Assembly (NCBI GenBank): GCA_003254905.1
Contig: QANU01030383.1
Span: 124,001-188,000, forward strand
DNA from: Nissolia schottii
Taxonomy: Eukaryota; Streptophyta; Magnoliopsida; Fabales; Fabaceae
DNA: 64,000 nt
Direction: 5' to 3'
Shown: positions 1 through 13,500 of the stretch, piece after piece
Numbering within the stretch: position 1 is the stretch's first letter
Layout: every line of letters begins with the position of its first letter
Position numbers and translations under genes: made by a program
The notes under the pieces: model-generated
What the model was told of the DNA's origin: nothing
What the model saw: only the letters and a program-made list of their open reading frames with translations
Database searches by the model: none

Positions 1-439
1 GACAATGCACAAACTCACCTATCTTGTGCTAAAATTCAATGTTATTTACTTAGAAAACTCGGGGCAGCAAGGATTGAACTTTAAACTACTTGGTCACATA
101 GGCTCTATTACCATAACAAGGATAGCAAAATAATATTATTCACACTCCCTGATAATATATGAATGGGCAATGTACAGCTATGCCCTCAATAGGAAGTAAA
201 GTCTGATCCCATAATTTGAGGGATTTTCTCCCAGAATAAATAAATGGGCCTAATCCTAGGATTACAATTGTTTACAAGATGTTTTCCTAAAATAGCTCTT
301 ATTTTTCTTAATTTATCTAACAAAACCTTTCCACCCTAGTAATTACAATAATTAAAAAGTTCCACCAATTCCAAATAGAAGATTTTAAACTAAAACTGGG
401 CAGAAAAACATTTTTTGAGTGCATGGATCAAAGTATTAC

Positions 440-3400
440 CTCAATCAAAGTTCGTTCATAAGAATCAAATGACTGCAAAGAACTTTGACCCCTTTCAGTT
501 GATAGTAGTCCCTATAAATAAATCCAAACAGCCAATGCAATTAATTTCTAAGGAAGGAATACAATATTCGCAGTTGATAGCAAAATCATGCAAATTCCAC
601 AGCAAATGACCATAGTATACATTTGTAATTCATTGTTAAGAACACCAACATTAAGTAATTAACTTTCAGACCAATAATTACAATAAGAAGTTATCTAAAT
701 AAGACCAAAACTCCACAAACAATTTGCCAAAGTGCATTAAGTTGTATATAGAACCAACATCAAGTCCTAGTTTTACAATTCCAGTGACAAAACAGAGCAT
801 TAGATTTGATCAATATTTACAAGCATTATGAAAGGCCAATTGCCAGTTAGATGCACTTACACGAAGAGTTTGTGATGCCATATCAACAATTTTCACAGAA
901 TCATCCATCAGATACTTCTTTAGAAATTTCATAAGAATAACCAAAAGGTCTTCAGATATGCATGTGTCTATGTTAGAACTGGTATCCATTGCACTGCTGA
1001 TATCAATAGATTTACCAACACGAATGTGACTAGTCTCGCCAGGAAGATGGAAAACAACGGAGTGGGGGTCTCCTGCACCAACCTGCAGTAAGGCAGCCCC
1101 AATTAAGGTTCTTTAATCAGCGTGTTGTCAACTTAATATGAGACAACCAAATTTCTAAAAGCAGTAGCAAAGCCAAGACTAACCTTCAGGAGGAGCAAAG
1201 TTTATCAAGAAAATTTAGTTACAATAATTTATTTAACCATAGGTTAGACAATGCAGAATACACTAATTATTTTTAAATGTAAATTATATTCCAGTATTTA
1301 GTTAACAGTTTAAATTTTTGGAATGGTTGGTTGATGACATGTCAAAGCCACCAAGCCATGCAGAGTTCAGTTCATGAAATTCTCATTCTTCTAATTAAAG
1401 TTTAGGCCTCCACATTGTCCATGCTTCTAACCAAATGGCTCTTGTGTAAAGGGGCGTATTCAAAATGAAAACCATTCATGAACCTTCACCTAACCTAACA
1501 GCTTAACCTTGTGTAGAGTTAGTTCATTATGAGATGTAAAGAAAAGGACAAAAATAAAAATTATTAAGGAGGAGCACATTGAAGATGATAGAGACATGTA
1601 CAATGTTTTATTCTTCATTATAAATAGAGAAACAAGATGACTAGTTAAGTTAGTCATTCCTTTTATCTAAAATTCCCTAACATGATATGCAGAGCACGCT
1701 AGAAAAACCCTAGCAACCTTCTCCTGCCAACTCTCTTCAAAAAAAACTAAACACCACAAGAATTAAAAAACAAAAAAGAAAATCAAGGAAAAAATATTAC
1801 CTTTCCCAAATCAGAATCAATCGAACTACCTATTCTTAGGGTTCTTAAATTTTTTGTCAACTGCTGAGCAAGTATTTTGTTGTTTTTTTTTTGGGGCAAG
1901 TTTTCTCACCCTAATGGTTTGACCAGAGCCCGGCAGCATGTTAGCACATTTTTTTGGTGACCCTTGGTGTGGCATCGGGCTAGGAAAGTGCAACTAGGAG
2001 GGTCGTGGTTGTGGTCGTCCATATTTAAGGCATTTATGGCCGAAAAAATGCTGATTTTGGCATTTTGGGCCGTTATTGTGGTTTCCAAAATTCTTCGAGA
2101 TTCACTGATTTGTGTTTTGTAGGTCGGGATAACACTAGCGAGATGTTCTTTGATGAATTCCCATCCTTGTTGGTGCATAGATCTCATTTTATAGCATTGT
2201 TGTATGCTTTTGTTCTGGTGGGTGATTTATTTTTTTTAAGCTTCTTTGATATCCAGTGTGCATTTTTTTGGTAATTTGGAGGTGATTGTAATGTGCTTTT
2301 GTTAAATTAAGTTTTTGGGATCTGTTTGAGATGGAGGACGACCATTCAGAAGGATGAGGGCATTGCATTCTACTCATTGTGTCACTCAATAGGATATGTT
2401 ACCATCAATAATATATGCTCCTTTGACACAAGTTTTAAGAAACATTATCATTTTTCATGCTGAATTTGAGTCCTAAACTTGGTTCCAGGCTTCATAGTGT
2501 ATTGGCAGTTATCTTGTTGCTAAATTACACTAACCTACCCTGAGGTTCAGTGTAATTACACATGACACCCCTCTATTTGTAAATTTGTCATGTGACACTG
2601 CCCCCCCCCCCGGGTGTATGGTATGTAAAAGATTACACATACCTCCCCTACTAGTAGAAACTATTAATGGAGTTACCCTCCTATGAGTTGCAAATATTAC
2701 AAATGTTTTTTCTTAATATTAAATGACTTTTGAATATTCAAATTGACAAAAACATCCGTTGTGATTTAAAAAATATAAAATCTCTTCTTCATGCCATCAA
2801 AGTGTACCATTGCCAAGTACTTCATCACCAATCTGTCACACCACCACACCCCAGAGTACTCCACCACCCATCAATCTTCAGTTGCTAGTTCAATTAGGGG
2901 TAAAAAATAGGGGAACAAGTTTAACCCTACAAGCCTAGAGTGATTTTCATTTTTGCTATTCAAAGTCGAATGAGCCTTCCATCTCTGCCATCAAATAATC
3001 CCAACCAAATATGTTAGGATTCATTTACCAATGTAACACTCTCTTCTTTCCAAGCATGAACATAACCCTCCCCCAACGACCTAACCCTTACCTCACCACC
3101 GCCTAACCCCCACCCACCACCTCCACCCTAAACCCCCACCCTTCAATGCTGCCATCTCTGAACCCCATCCCCCAATAGACCAGGCCCCCAAAACAAACCC
3201 TATGTTCCCAATGGCCACCAGTTCACTGCCATCATTGTACCACCTTCGTCCTCAATATGTGTGTTGGTTGCCCGCCACTGTCGTTGGCAAGCCCATAGCC
3301 GGCACACTGAAGTTCATGGGAGTGACAACAATAGATGTAGATCAAGCCACGCTCAAACGGAGCCGTAGATCTGACCGTGCTTGACCAACGTCGTAGATCT

Positions 3401-6400
3401 TGCTGCTTTTTGTAGAGGGGTGTTATGAGTAATTACACTAAACCTCAAGAGAGCTCAGTGTAATTCGCCCATCTCCAATTCTTACCGTAGCCCAGACAAG
3501 CTATCCCACTACTTGTCTTGCCTAATTCTCATGCAACAAGATAATTGATTTAGGTGCACCAAATCACATGACCATCAATAGAGGTATCCTTTCCCCATTT
3601 CAATTCTATCTTCATTTGGGTTTGTTGCTCAAAGGGAGAAGGCTAAAGGGTGCAGGTTGAAACTATCCTCAATTCCTCATATGGTCTTAAACAAGCTCCA
3701 AGAGCTTGGTTTGGGAGATTTAGTCAAATCGTTTTACAGTTTGGATGACAAAGATGAAATTCCAATCACTCTATCTTCTTTCGTTTCTCTCATGGAGGTA
3801 GTATCTTCCGTGAGGAATACATGGATGTTATTGTTATGAGTATTGTGACTAGGAGCGATGAGAGCATTATTAGAAAACTCTTCCCGACGTTGTTTTAGTC
3901 TTTTAAACTAAAGATTTGGGTGCACTAAAGTATTTCTAGAGTATTGAAGGGAGGAGGAGTAAGAAGAGCATTTACCTAGGAACTGACGAAGTATGTACAT
4001 GATTTGGTCAAAGAAACAAGTTTGTTTGAAGCTAAAGCAGCAAAAACTAAAATAATTCCAAATATCAAACACTTAATTGATGATGGAGATGTTATGTCTG
4101 AGCTTGAGCAATACTAGAATCTAGTGGGTAAGCTCAACAGCCTCATTATCACTTGCCCTAATATTGTCATCTCAATTTGTGTGGCTAATCATTTCATGTC
4201 ATTCCCTTGAACCACCCTTGGTGAAGTTGTTCTTTAAATATTGAGGTATTTGAAAAGAGCTCCAAGACTTGGTGTTTGGTAGAGATCAGTAAGAAGAGCA
4301 TTTTCCCAAACAGAGAGGAAGTATGTACTTGATTTGGTCAAAGAAATAAGCTTGCTTGAAGCTAAACCTGCAAACAATTATCAAACACATACTCGATGAT
4401 GGAAATGGTATGTCTGAGCTTGAGTGATACCAGAATCTAGTGGGTAAGTTCAACAAACCTCACAATCACTTGCCCTGACATTGCCTTCTCAATTAATGAG
4501 ATGTCAATTCATGCCATCCCCTTGAACCACCCATGGGGAAGTTGTTAGTTAAATATTAAGGTATTTGAAAGGAGCGCCAAGACGTGGTGTTTGGTAGAAA
4601 TCATGTGCAAACTAGAATTGAAGGTTATTGATGACGATTGGGTTGGATATCCTGTTGATAGATGAATTTTTATTTTATTTTTTTTGATAAAATAAGAATT
4701 GTATTGATAAGAGGAGAAGATCGATACAAAAAGTAGGAGGACAAGAGATCCTCTATATAGAAAATAAACAAAAAAAACTATGAATGAAGAAGGGCTTTTC
4801 AATCTCTCAACATATCAGAGAGGGAAAGACCTCTATAGAGATTATGAGCTTTACACCAACATGAAGTGAAACGCTTAAATCCTTTCCCAAAGTACAAGCT
4901 TATCAGAAAACTTGTCACCTCTGGATAGTGTTCTTTTTGGAGGTAATCTTATTTCCTGACAAAGTAAGAAGCAAAATGTTGTTGCACGATCTAGAGAGCA
5001 ACCTGAATATGGCTACATACATCATCTACTTAATGAGATTGGCTTCAAGAGTACTATACCTATGAAGTAATGGTGTGACAATCAACGGTCATTCATACTA
5101 CATCTAATCTTGTCTTTCATGGAAGAACAAAGCATATTGCGGATCATTGCCATTTTGTGCACGACAAGACTCAACAAGGGCTTCTTGTCACAAGAAATGT
5201 GCAGACCAGTGAACAACTGGCAGACATTTTTCCCAAAGCACTCAATAGGAATAGAATAGACTATATTTGTAACAAGCTAAGCATGATAAACATCTATGCT
5301 CCAACTTGACGGGAAGTATTAGAGAACATGTACTAGTAAATAGAGTTAATGGGCTGGGCTTATAGTAATAAATATAGAAACAAGAGTCATTTCTTTTACC
5401 TAAATTTCTATAACAAAGGAGAAATATTGATAACATGTTATATCAAAGTGTGATGTTAAAGGAAAGCAAAAAGAGGAAGAGATTGGCCCATGCCAAAGTT
5501 ATAAAAGTAATAACAACGGTACCTTAGAAATGAAATCAGAAACTAATTCTCTAACGCCACTTGCATCATTGGAGCCACACATGTAAACAAGTGTCCAGAC
5601 TGCATGCACAATTTCACGATCATCATGCCAATATGTCTCTTCAAAATAACGTTCTGCCCTCTGAAAGGTTTCTCCAATGACTAACTTCTTGTGCAATGCC
5701 TGGAGACTGAAATGAAAACCAGATTCACAAGAAAGCACCACAGACACTTTGAACCAATTTAACTCAAAAAATCAAATAGCAGACAGTGTGATTTATCAAA
5801 TAATTCATTATAATTAAATACTTGAAAACCGAAATATCTCTCTCGTCTCTATACAAAATCAAGCCCATACAGCACAAGATAACATGTCTATAAAAACAAT
5901 ACTCTGCATTCAGTGATATTCAAATTTGATAATAGAGAATAGCGGAAATTACATTTGTCTCCTCTTGAGTATTAAAATTACACTCACCTCCCTTAATTGT
6001 TTAAATGTAGTTACAATAACACCCCTCATAAAATAAATAAGCATAAAAAATGACTTATATACCCTTAATAAAAAAGTGAAAAAAAAAGGAGAAAAGGTAC
6101 AAAGGAGATCGGACCACCGAACTATCAAAAAAAGGCATGAATGTGCAACCAACTAAAGTTGGGGGTTCACCTATGAGTGGGTCTAGGAGAGAGGGTTCCA
6201 TAAGTTGAGAGTATAGATATGAGCCTAAATGACTATTTCATCATACCACCACCTAAGCCGAACTTTACAAGCTTAGTAAAGTCCTTTAAATTGATGGTCT
6301 AGTGTTAGCTTGAGTGGAAAGAAAGAAGGAAATATACTAAGCTATAAAACTCTGTCTTTATCTGAACACTTGCATAATCTTGATATGATGTGGACTTGGC

Positions 6401-7468
6401 TCACCATAATGCGCGCACACACTTGTTGAGTTCTCTTAAATATGATTTGCTTGCACAGGTTTGGGGTTTAGTGGTTCAAAATTTTTATTTTCGTTTACTG
6501 CTTCTGTTGACTGTACATAGCAATGTTGAGGGGCGTAACCCCAATTTTCATATCTAAGTCTTTCACAAGTAAAAAATTTTTATTGCTTTGACAGTTTAGT
6601 GTTTTGAGTGGGCTTAAGTGCCTCCCCGACTTTTGCAGTTTTGTAGCGGATGTTAATAGTGTCGCCGTAACAAAAAGATATACGGTTTTCTTTGTCCTTA
6701 TTCGAAGTTTTATTTTTATTCTAATTGGATAGTCATCTAATTTTTTTTATTTTTTTTTTTTTGCTTAGGGACAAGCAAAGGTCTCAAGTTGGAGGTAGTG
6801 ATGACTCTGCAATTAAAATTCTTTTTGCTTGCCAATTCATATAGTTTTTAGGCATTTTAGCTGCATTTTAGGACATATTTACATGCATTCATATAGATTT
6901 TGACTTAGGTACATAAACTAACCCTTTCGGCATGTTAGGAGGAAATAGGAGTTTTTTTTTTATGTTTTTCAGGTGAATAATGACTATAGGAGGAAGCCAT
7001 GAAGATTAGGAAGCTCAGAAGCAAAGAAAAGTCAAGAAAACATGAAGAAATTGCTCTAGAGAACGCTCAAGCAATGCAAAAAACGCTCTGGCATACAATG
7101 AAAGAAGAAAAATTACCACTAGAGGAAAATGAACTATTGCTCGAGCGAACAAACATCATTGAAGAAAAAAAAATTTATTCTCAAACCCTAACAGCTCCTC
7201 TATAAATAGGATTTAATCACTTTGACCCAGAGGCATCAAGGAGACGATTTGAAAGAAGGAGGCAACCCTAAAAGAGCTAGAAGAACGTCGGAGACATTGT
7301 TGCTCTCAGTGATCAACTTCGAATTCGTCCAATTCTTGTTCACCGTTTGTTTTGTAAAACTATTACTTTTATTCTGTTATGCATTATTGAGTTTATGTTT
7401 GTTATTCAATTTTTATTGAACTGTGTGTATGCCTGATCAACATATATGTTGTTAGCATGCTCGCAGGG

Positions 7469-7520
<52 letters not shown>

Positions 7521-10500
7521 GTGGGATAGGGCAAGGTTTAGCAAACCATAGAGCGGGACACTGAGAGGGTTTACATGACCTGTGTGGTCATGTGGGGGGC
7601 CAATAGCTAGGACGCATAACCCTTAAAATAGATTTAGACCTCACCAAGAGATTAGGGGGCCAAGTTAGACTAAGAGGGTTACTTGACCTCGAGAGAGGCT
7701 AGTAGCCATTAACCCACACCACAAACTATCAATAATTGCATAATTGGATAGGAGTAATAATTAGTAAAACAAACAAGGGAAGTGGAAGTCTTATGTCCTA
7801 ACGTTTCTCTCATCTTAATTCTTAAAAATAATTAAAGTGCAGTTATTTTTTATTTTAATACTCTTTTATTTGTTTAATTATTTCTTTTCTTTAATCTGCA
7901 ATTAATCGAAAAACAAAAAAAGGACAAACCCCAGGTAACTAAGTATATCTACGTTATATAATAACGTAGTTCCACGGTCTCCGTGGGTACGACAATCTAG
8001 TCTCAAAAGGACTCATTTATTATTTGCCGTGACAAGTGCACTCACTAACTCTAAGTGTATCACCTGGTCAACGGCAGGGTGCTTGTTTTAGTCGCTGAGA
8101 AGGATTTGGTGAAAGACGGGGGTTGGAACTCTAAACAGTTGCTGAAGGAGAGGGTTTGGTTTGGAGGTACAAAAGTGGAGGAGCCCAATGATGAGTGTGT
8201 GTGTTACAGTTTAGGGGGAATGGAAGTAGGAGAAGGGTAAATTGGGGAGTTTGTAAAATATGTTAAGAGAGGGGAGGCAAGTCTCAACTTACAAACTAGA
8301 GGGGGTCAAATGTAGTATCGATGGACCTTAGGGAAGGTTAGTTTAATTTGCCCAATATAATAAAAATAGGAAACATTGTTGAAGAAGGAAATCACCTTGA
8401 CAGAAGTATCCTTGGCGGAAGGTAGCAAGACCTCTTTACAAACTGAAAAGTAACAATGCACCAGAATAAAGGTTAAAAAGGAATAAGCTCGAAACTTGAT
8501 GCTTTACATCTATAAGGATGCAATGGAAAACGCAAATTCTTTACCTTCAATAAGTGTTCACGTATAGAGTAAGTGTGGCATAATTCTTCATGGAACTTCC
8601 TTATCTCATCAAAGATTTCTAATTCAGGAAATGGCTCCAATTCCTGCAAGAAATTAGCATCATACATCCACAAAGCATAAATGACAAGAAGAAATCCTTA
8701 ATACAAGAGATACAGATTAAATGCAGAAACTCACTTTGACATAATCATACATTGATGGATCTGAATCCACAGTTAGCATGTGAAGCAGACTTAGAACTTG
8801 CGATGAGGTGCTATCACATGACTCATTGGTATTAGAAGGAGAGCAACAAGCCACCAAATTTGAAACAATAAACTGAACAGAACAAAAACAGTAACATGGG
8901 CTTAACCAGGAAACCAGACGATCTAAAACATTGGAAAAAAAATTAGCTACATATACCTGGAGCTGTTCCCCGAGCATACTATTGATATCTGAAGAAGGAT
9001 TGTTTTTTAATTGCAGCAACAATGCAGAAAGTATACGACAACATTGGTCACGTAAAACGTGACATCCAATCAATGGCCCAATCAAATTGAAAAGATAGCT
9101 GCATTATCTCAAAATTTAAGCAAAGTAAATGACAAATAAACAGATAAGAACTTCAAACATGAAACACTAAGCAGATAGACTCTGACAATGAAACCAGTGG
9201 AGAATGGGTAAAATTGAAACTAACTAGTTATTTTACCCCTCAGTAAACTGACTGTCCAAAACCATTACATTTTAATTTTACATGTAATAATATCAATTAC
9301 TTGTTTGAATTAACTTGTTTTGCTTTAATTTTTTTGGACAAACTTCTGCGTCTATTGAACTAAGTAATAATCTAACTCAGGCAATTGTAAGGGCACATCT
9401 CCAACACTAGCTTCTAATAATACCCTAAGAGGAATTAACTAATTCTTAGTTTTTAAGTTCGTCTACTTTTCTTTCGTAAGAGCTCATAATTCATATATTT
9501 TAATCAGAACTATTGAAAAAAATATTATAAATAATTTAGTTCAAACATTGTATTGCTCTTTTTTTCTTTCGGGGGTATAAAACAGGGTGCAAAAGCACCC
9601 AAAGACAGCATACCACCCCTCAAGGAGGGTGAAGACCATTCATATCAACAGGTAAAATCTCAAAAATACAATGGGGAGGGGATTCAAAAAATAACCATGC
9701 CCAAACTAATAGAATGACCACTCTTAACGAGAACATCAGCAGCAAAGTTCTGGTCTGTTTAAATATGCTTTAAGTTCACCTCCCAAGGGCGCTTGTGTTG
9801 CTCTTAAACCATTTAATAAAGAGACTCATTTAATATTTAAGAATAAGGGACGGGGTCCTATTTTGTCTAATGCCAAAAATATAGTTTTGTAAATAGCATA
9901 AAAAGGGGACAGGACAACCTGCAATCCCTACTTAATTTGAATATCAAGGTGACACAGGATAAAACGCATGCACCCACTCCTTAAACAATAGCCAAATTGT
10001 GAACCAGCCCCTCCATTTAAAGTGGTTTAAAAAACCAATTAAACTTTTGATTGACGAGGCACATCAAAAGACCAGCATGAGGTAAGAATGGTTCAGATAT
10101 CCAAACTAGTAAGTGAACAAAAGCGCAAGTTGATTACCCATTCTTCAAATAAAAAAAATAGATTCCTTGTCACTGCAAGACATAATTTGAAATCAACAAG
10201 TTCAAGTCTAACCGAAAGTACTATTTCAGCAACAAGGTTTTACTTGGTTTCCAGTAATGTGTTTTATCTTTTATAGAAAATGTGACAAAGTTATGAACAT
10301 CATAATAATAACAAGAAAGCCTTTCCTGACTAGCTGGGGTTGACAACTCAATTAGTCAAATGATGCCACTGTGTCCTAACAGGACAAAAATGGTGTTGGG
10401 TCATCAATATTTGAGAATGCACCAATGGGAGTTTTGCACACAAAAATGGTGCTTCACTTAGTTCTTGCAAAGCTAAGAAATTTAAAATGACAATAATCTA

Positions 10501-13500
10501 ATCAAGAAAGCACACCAGAATTTTTTTTGCATATATTCTCCAAATACAACGATAACAACTAAATCTTTTCCCACAAGGTGGGGTTCACTACAAGGAACAA
10601 ACGACAACATTGTGTCACATCATAAACCATATCTATAGATAAGTCATAAAACTTACTTGCAAGTGCTTAAAACAGCAACTTTGTGACCAAGGATACCAAT
10701 AAGGACCTCAATACCAGCCAATCGATGACACTTATGCCTGTAATGTGATGCTGCTGCAATTTTATAATGAATTTCAACCAAAAACTGCCAATTACAAAAT
10801 AACACATTCATTAGAAACACCAAGCAAACAAAATGATAGGTAGGGAAAGGATATCTAAATGATGTAGTCAAGTTCGATACCATAAAAAATTACCATGAAA
10901 GCTCTATCAGGGCGGAAAATGTTGATCTTGTCAACAGCAGCAGCAGATGTATGATTATCATCCCTGCATATCAATATAATTAGACATTATGTATCATACT
11001 GCAACTCCAAACAGAATATAAACAATAAGGCTGAGAAGAAAACCCACGTGTCCAGAAATCCATCGACAACTGTTCGAATTGCAAATGAAACTGTATCCCT
11101 GGTAAAGGAAGGGACTACAGGGTCGGATGAAGAAGAGGACAAAGATAAAATACAGCTAACAATAGACACCTAAAAATACATAAGAAACCAAATGAAGTGT
11201 TAAACTTACAGAAAATGTCTTCATGAATAAATTCAGTCAATTTCGATAAATAAAATAATACAAAAAATGTTAATGGATAGTATCTAAGTTGCCGGACTTC
11301 ACATTAATTTGATCCAACTGCGAATACCAATAAGCATATTGTGTGAATTATAATGCTCAATAGACATTCACACCTAATATCTTGCAAGTTTATAAAGCCT
11401 CCAACATATGTAAAATATATTTATATATACACACACACATATATATCAATGTAAAACATAAATGTTGTTGGAACACAAGAAAAAACCATCAAATTTGGAC
11501 AGTTGTGCTTAACAGAATTAATACTAATGACATGTTAAAAAGTTCGGAGGCCACATAAGGTTATTTTCGCTGATATGTGTGTTATGTGTGGGGTGAATTC
11601 TGAATCATTTACACATTTGTTCTTGCCTTTTAATATGGCTGACTCCTTTTGGAACTGTTTGTTTGGTATCTTCGATGAGTGTTGGGTGCACCCGGGGACC
11701 TTAGACTAATTCTTATTGACAAGTTATGTTGGCTTTGGGAGTAGAAAAGAAGCTAACATTTTGTGGCAATGTGTCATTTTTGCTACTATTTGGTGTACCT
11801 AGCTTGAGCGCAACTCCCGCATTTTTAATGACAAGTTTTATGATAAGCATGTTCTTTGGGATAGGATAAGCGTTTGGCTTCAACTTGATGTAAAACTCAT
11901 AATCTCTATAGAGGACTTTCCCTCACAGATATCTTGAGAGATTGGACACCCCTACTTCATTGATAGTATTTTTGGTTTACCTTTTGTATAGAGGATCTCT
12001 TTCTGTATAGAGGATCTCTTATCCTCCAACCTCTTGTCCCCCACATAACGCCTCCCCAAAAAGATTCCATCCGGCTCCAAAATGACCCTCGTGAATTATC
12101 ACCATACTCTTCCTACCCAACCCGTAGAATTCTGTGATCATGACAAATCTTCCTCTATTGTTGCGACCCCGCAACACGGAGAAAGCTTTCCCACCACCTT
12201 CATAATGCCTTTCGAAAGAGGAGGAAGTGGGCAGTGTTTTATCTTTGAAGGCAAACAGCAGCCAAAAGGAAGAGTTTCTACCCAAAATCAGAGATTTCAT
12301 GAAGCCTTTCCTCCTTTCTTTGATGTGAAACACAGAGCTTTCCTTCGACCTCCAGCATAAGCTTAAAACACTTGGCTTCAATTCTGAAAATTTTAGAGCC
12401 ACCCATGAGGCTCCAGAAAGCAGGGACGTGATTGAATCTAAGAAAGGAGAAGAAGGAGGCCAAGCCTCTGCAGAAACGGGAACAGAACACAGAATAATCC
12501 ATGGAGAGAAAACAGGGCGCACGGAGAAACGTTTAGGCGAGCGTAGAACCTGCCTGGGTATTGCCAGTGGGTGGCCAGAGAAGACAGATCTGGAAGCGGG
12601 ACAGTGAAGTGGGATAGCGAACCGGGACAACGAAGCGGGACAGCAAAGTGGCACCCCACGCACTCTCGCGCGCACATGTGACCGGAGACGTGGGCTGCAG
12701 ATTCTGCGCGTGAGAGTCCACGGACGGCGGGCTTGCCGACAACAGCTCGCCGGCCAGAGGGGGGGGTTCCGATGTCAGCTACAGTGGTCTGATGTGAGGC
12801 TCCATGCAAGAAGTGAGGGGAAAATGCTTTTTGAAATTCAAAAAGAGGAAAGAAGAGAGAAAAGTGGGACCCACTAAATGACTAATCTTCTCCTCTTGTC
12901 CTTCAATACTTTGTATCTTCTCCTCTTATCAATACAATTCCTCTTTTATCAAAAGAAAAAAACCATCAAATTTAAGGGTCCACCAGATTTTGCACAAAAC
13001 AACTTCATGGAAAATACTCCTGAAAAACAGTTTATTTTATTGATAAAAGAATAATTTTAAGAGGAAAAGAGGAAAAAATAAAAAAGATAGAAAACAACAT
13101 GAAAATATTTTCCATTGAATGGTACACCAAACAGAGGAAAATTTTCTACAGAATTATTATTTTCTATAACACAGGCAAAGAAGAGTAGCAGACCATATGT
13201 CTCTTTATGAGTTTGTCCCGTTCAATTTCAGATATCTGAGCGAACTGCAGAAAATAACTCTGAAGCACAAGTGTTCCCCTCCCTGATCCAGGTTTCTTAC
13301 TGCAATGCAAAGCCATACAAACTGAAAATACCGATGCGAAGTGGTTTTTTACTAGAACTGTCAAAGGTTGACAAGTAACCTACAAAAAGAAATTATTAGA
13401 GAAAACAACATATGGGGGCTATATTAATAATTAATAATACAAAATACTAAAGCAATTACCAGAAAGTCAAACATCCTTATATTCAATGAAAGAAACGGCA

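Larger units (their letters stand above)
5945..8367. mobile_element. Large TIR element or nested composite in ATM intron 38
   Basis: The left end (GGAAATTACATTTGTCTCCT) and the inverted right end (GGGCAAATTAAACTAACCTT read back from 8367) resemble the ends of the 2518-3475 element, suggesting the same Mutator-like family. The interior holds a segment resembling the tail of a Ty3/Gypsy element (about 6400-8040; see separate entry), a GA microsatellite and unclassified DNA. The TIRs are diverged and no target duplication was found, so boundaries are approximate. Confidence 0.4.

Noticed and set aside
1-439. A further ATM exon at the left edge
   Set aside because: No acceptor followed by an open frame resembling the next ATM segment was found. 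It reads as intron 41.
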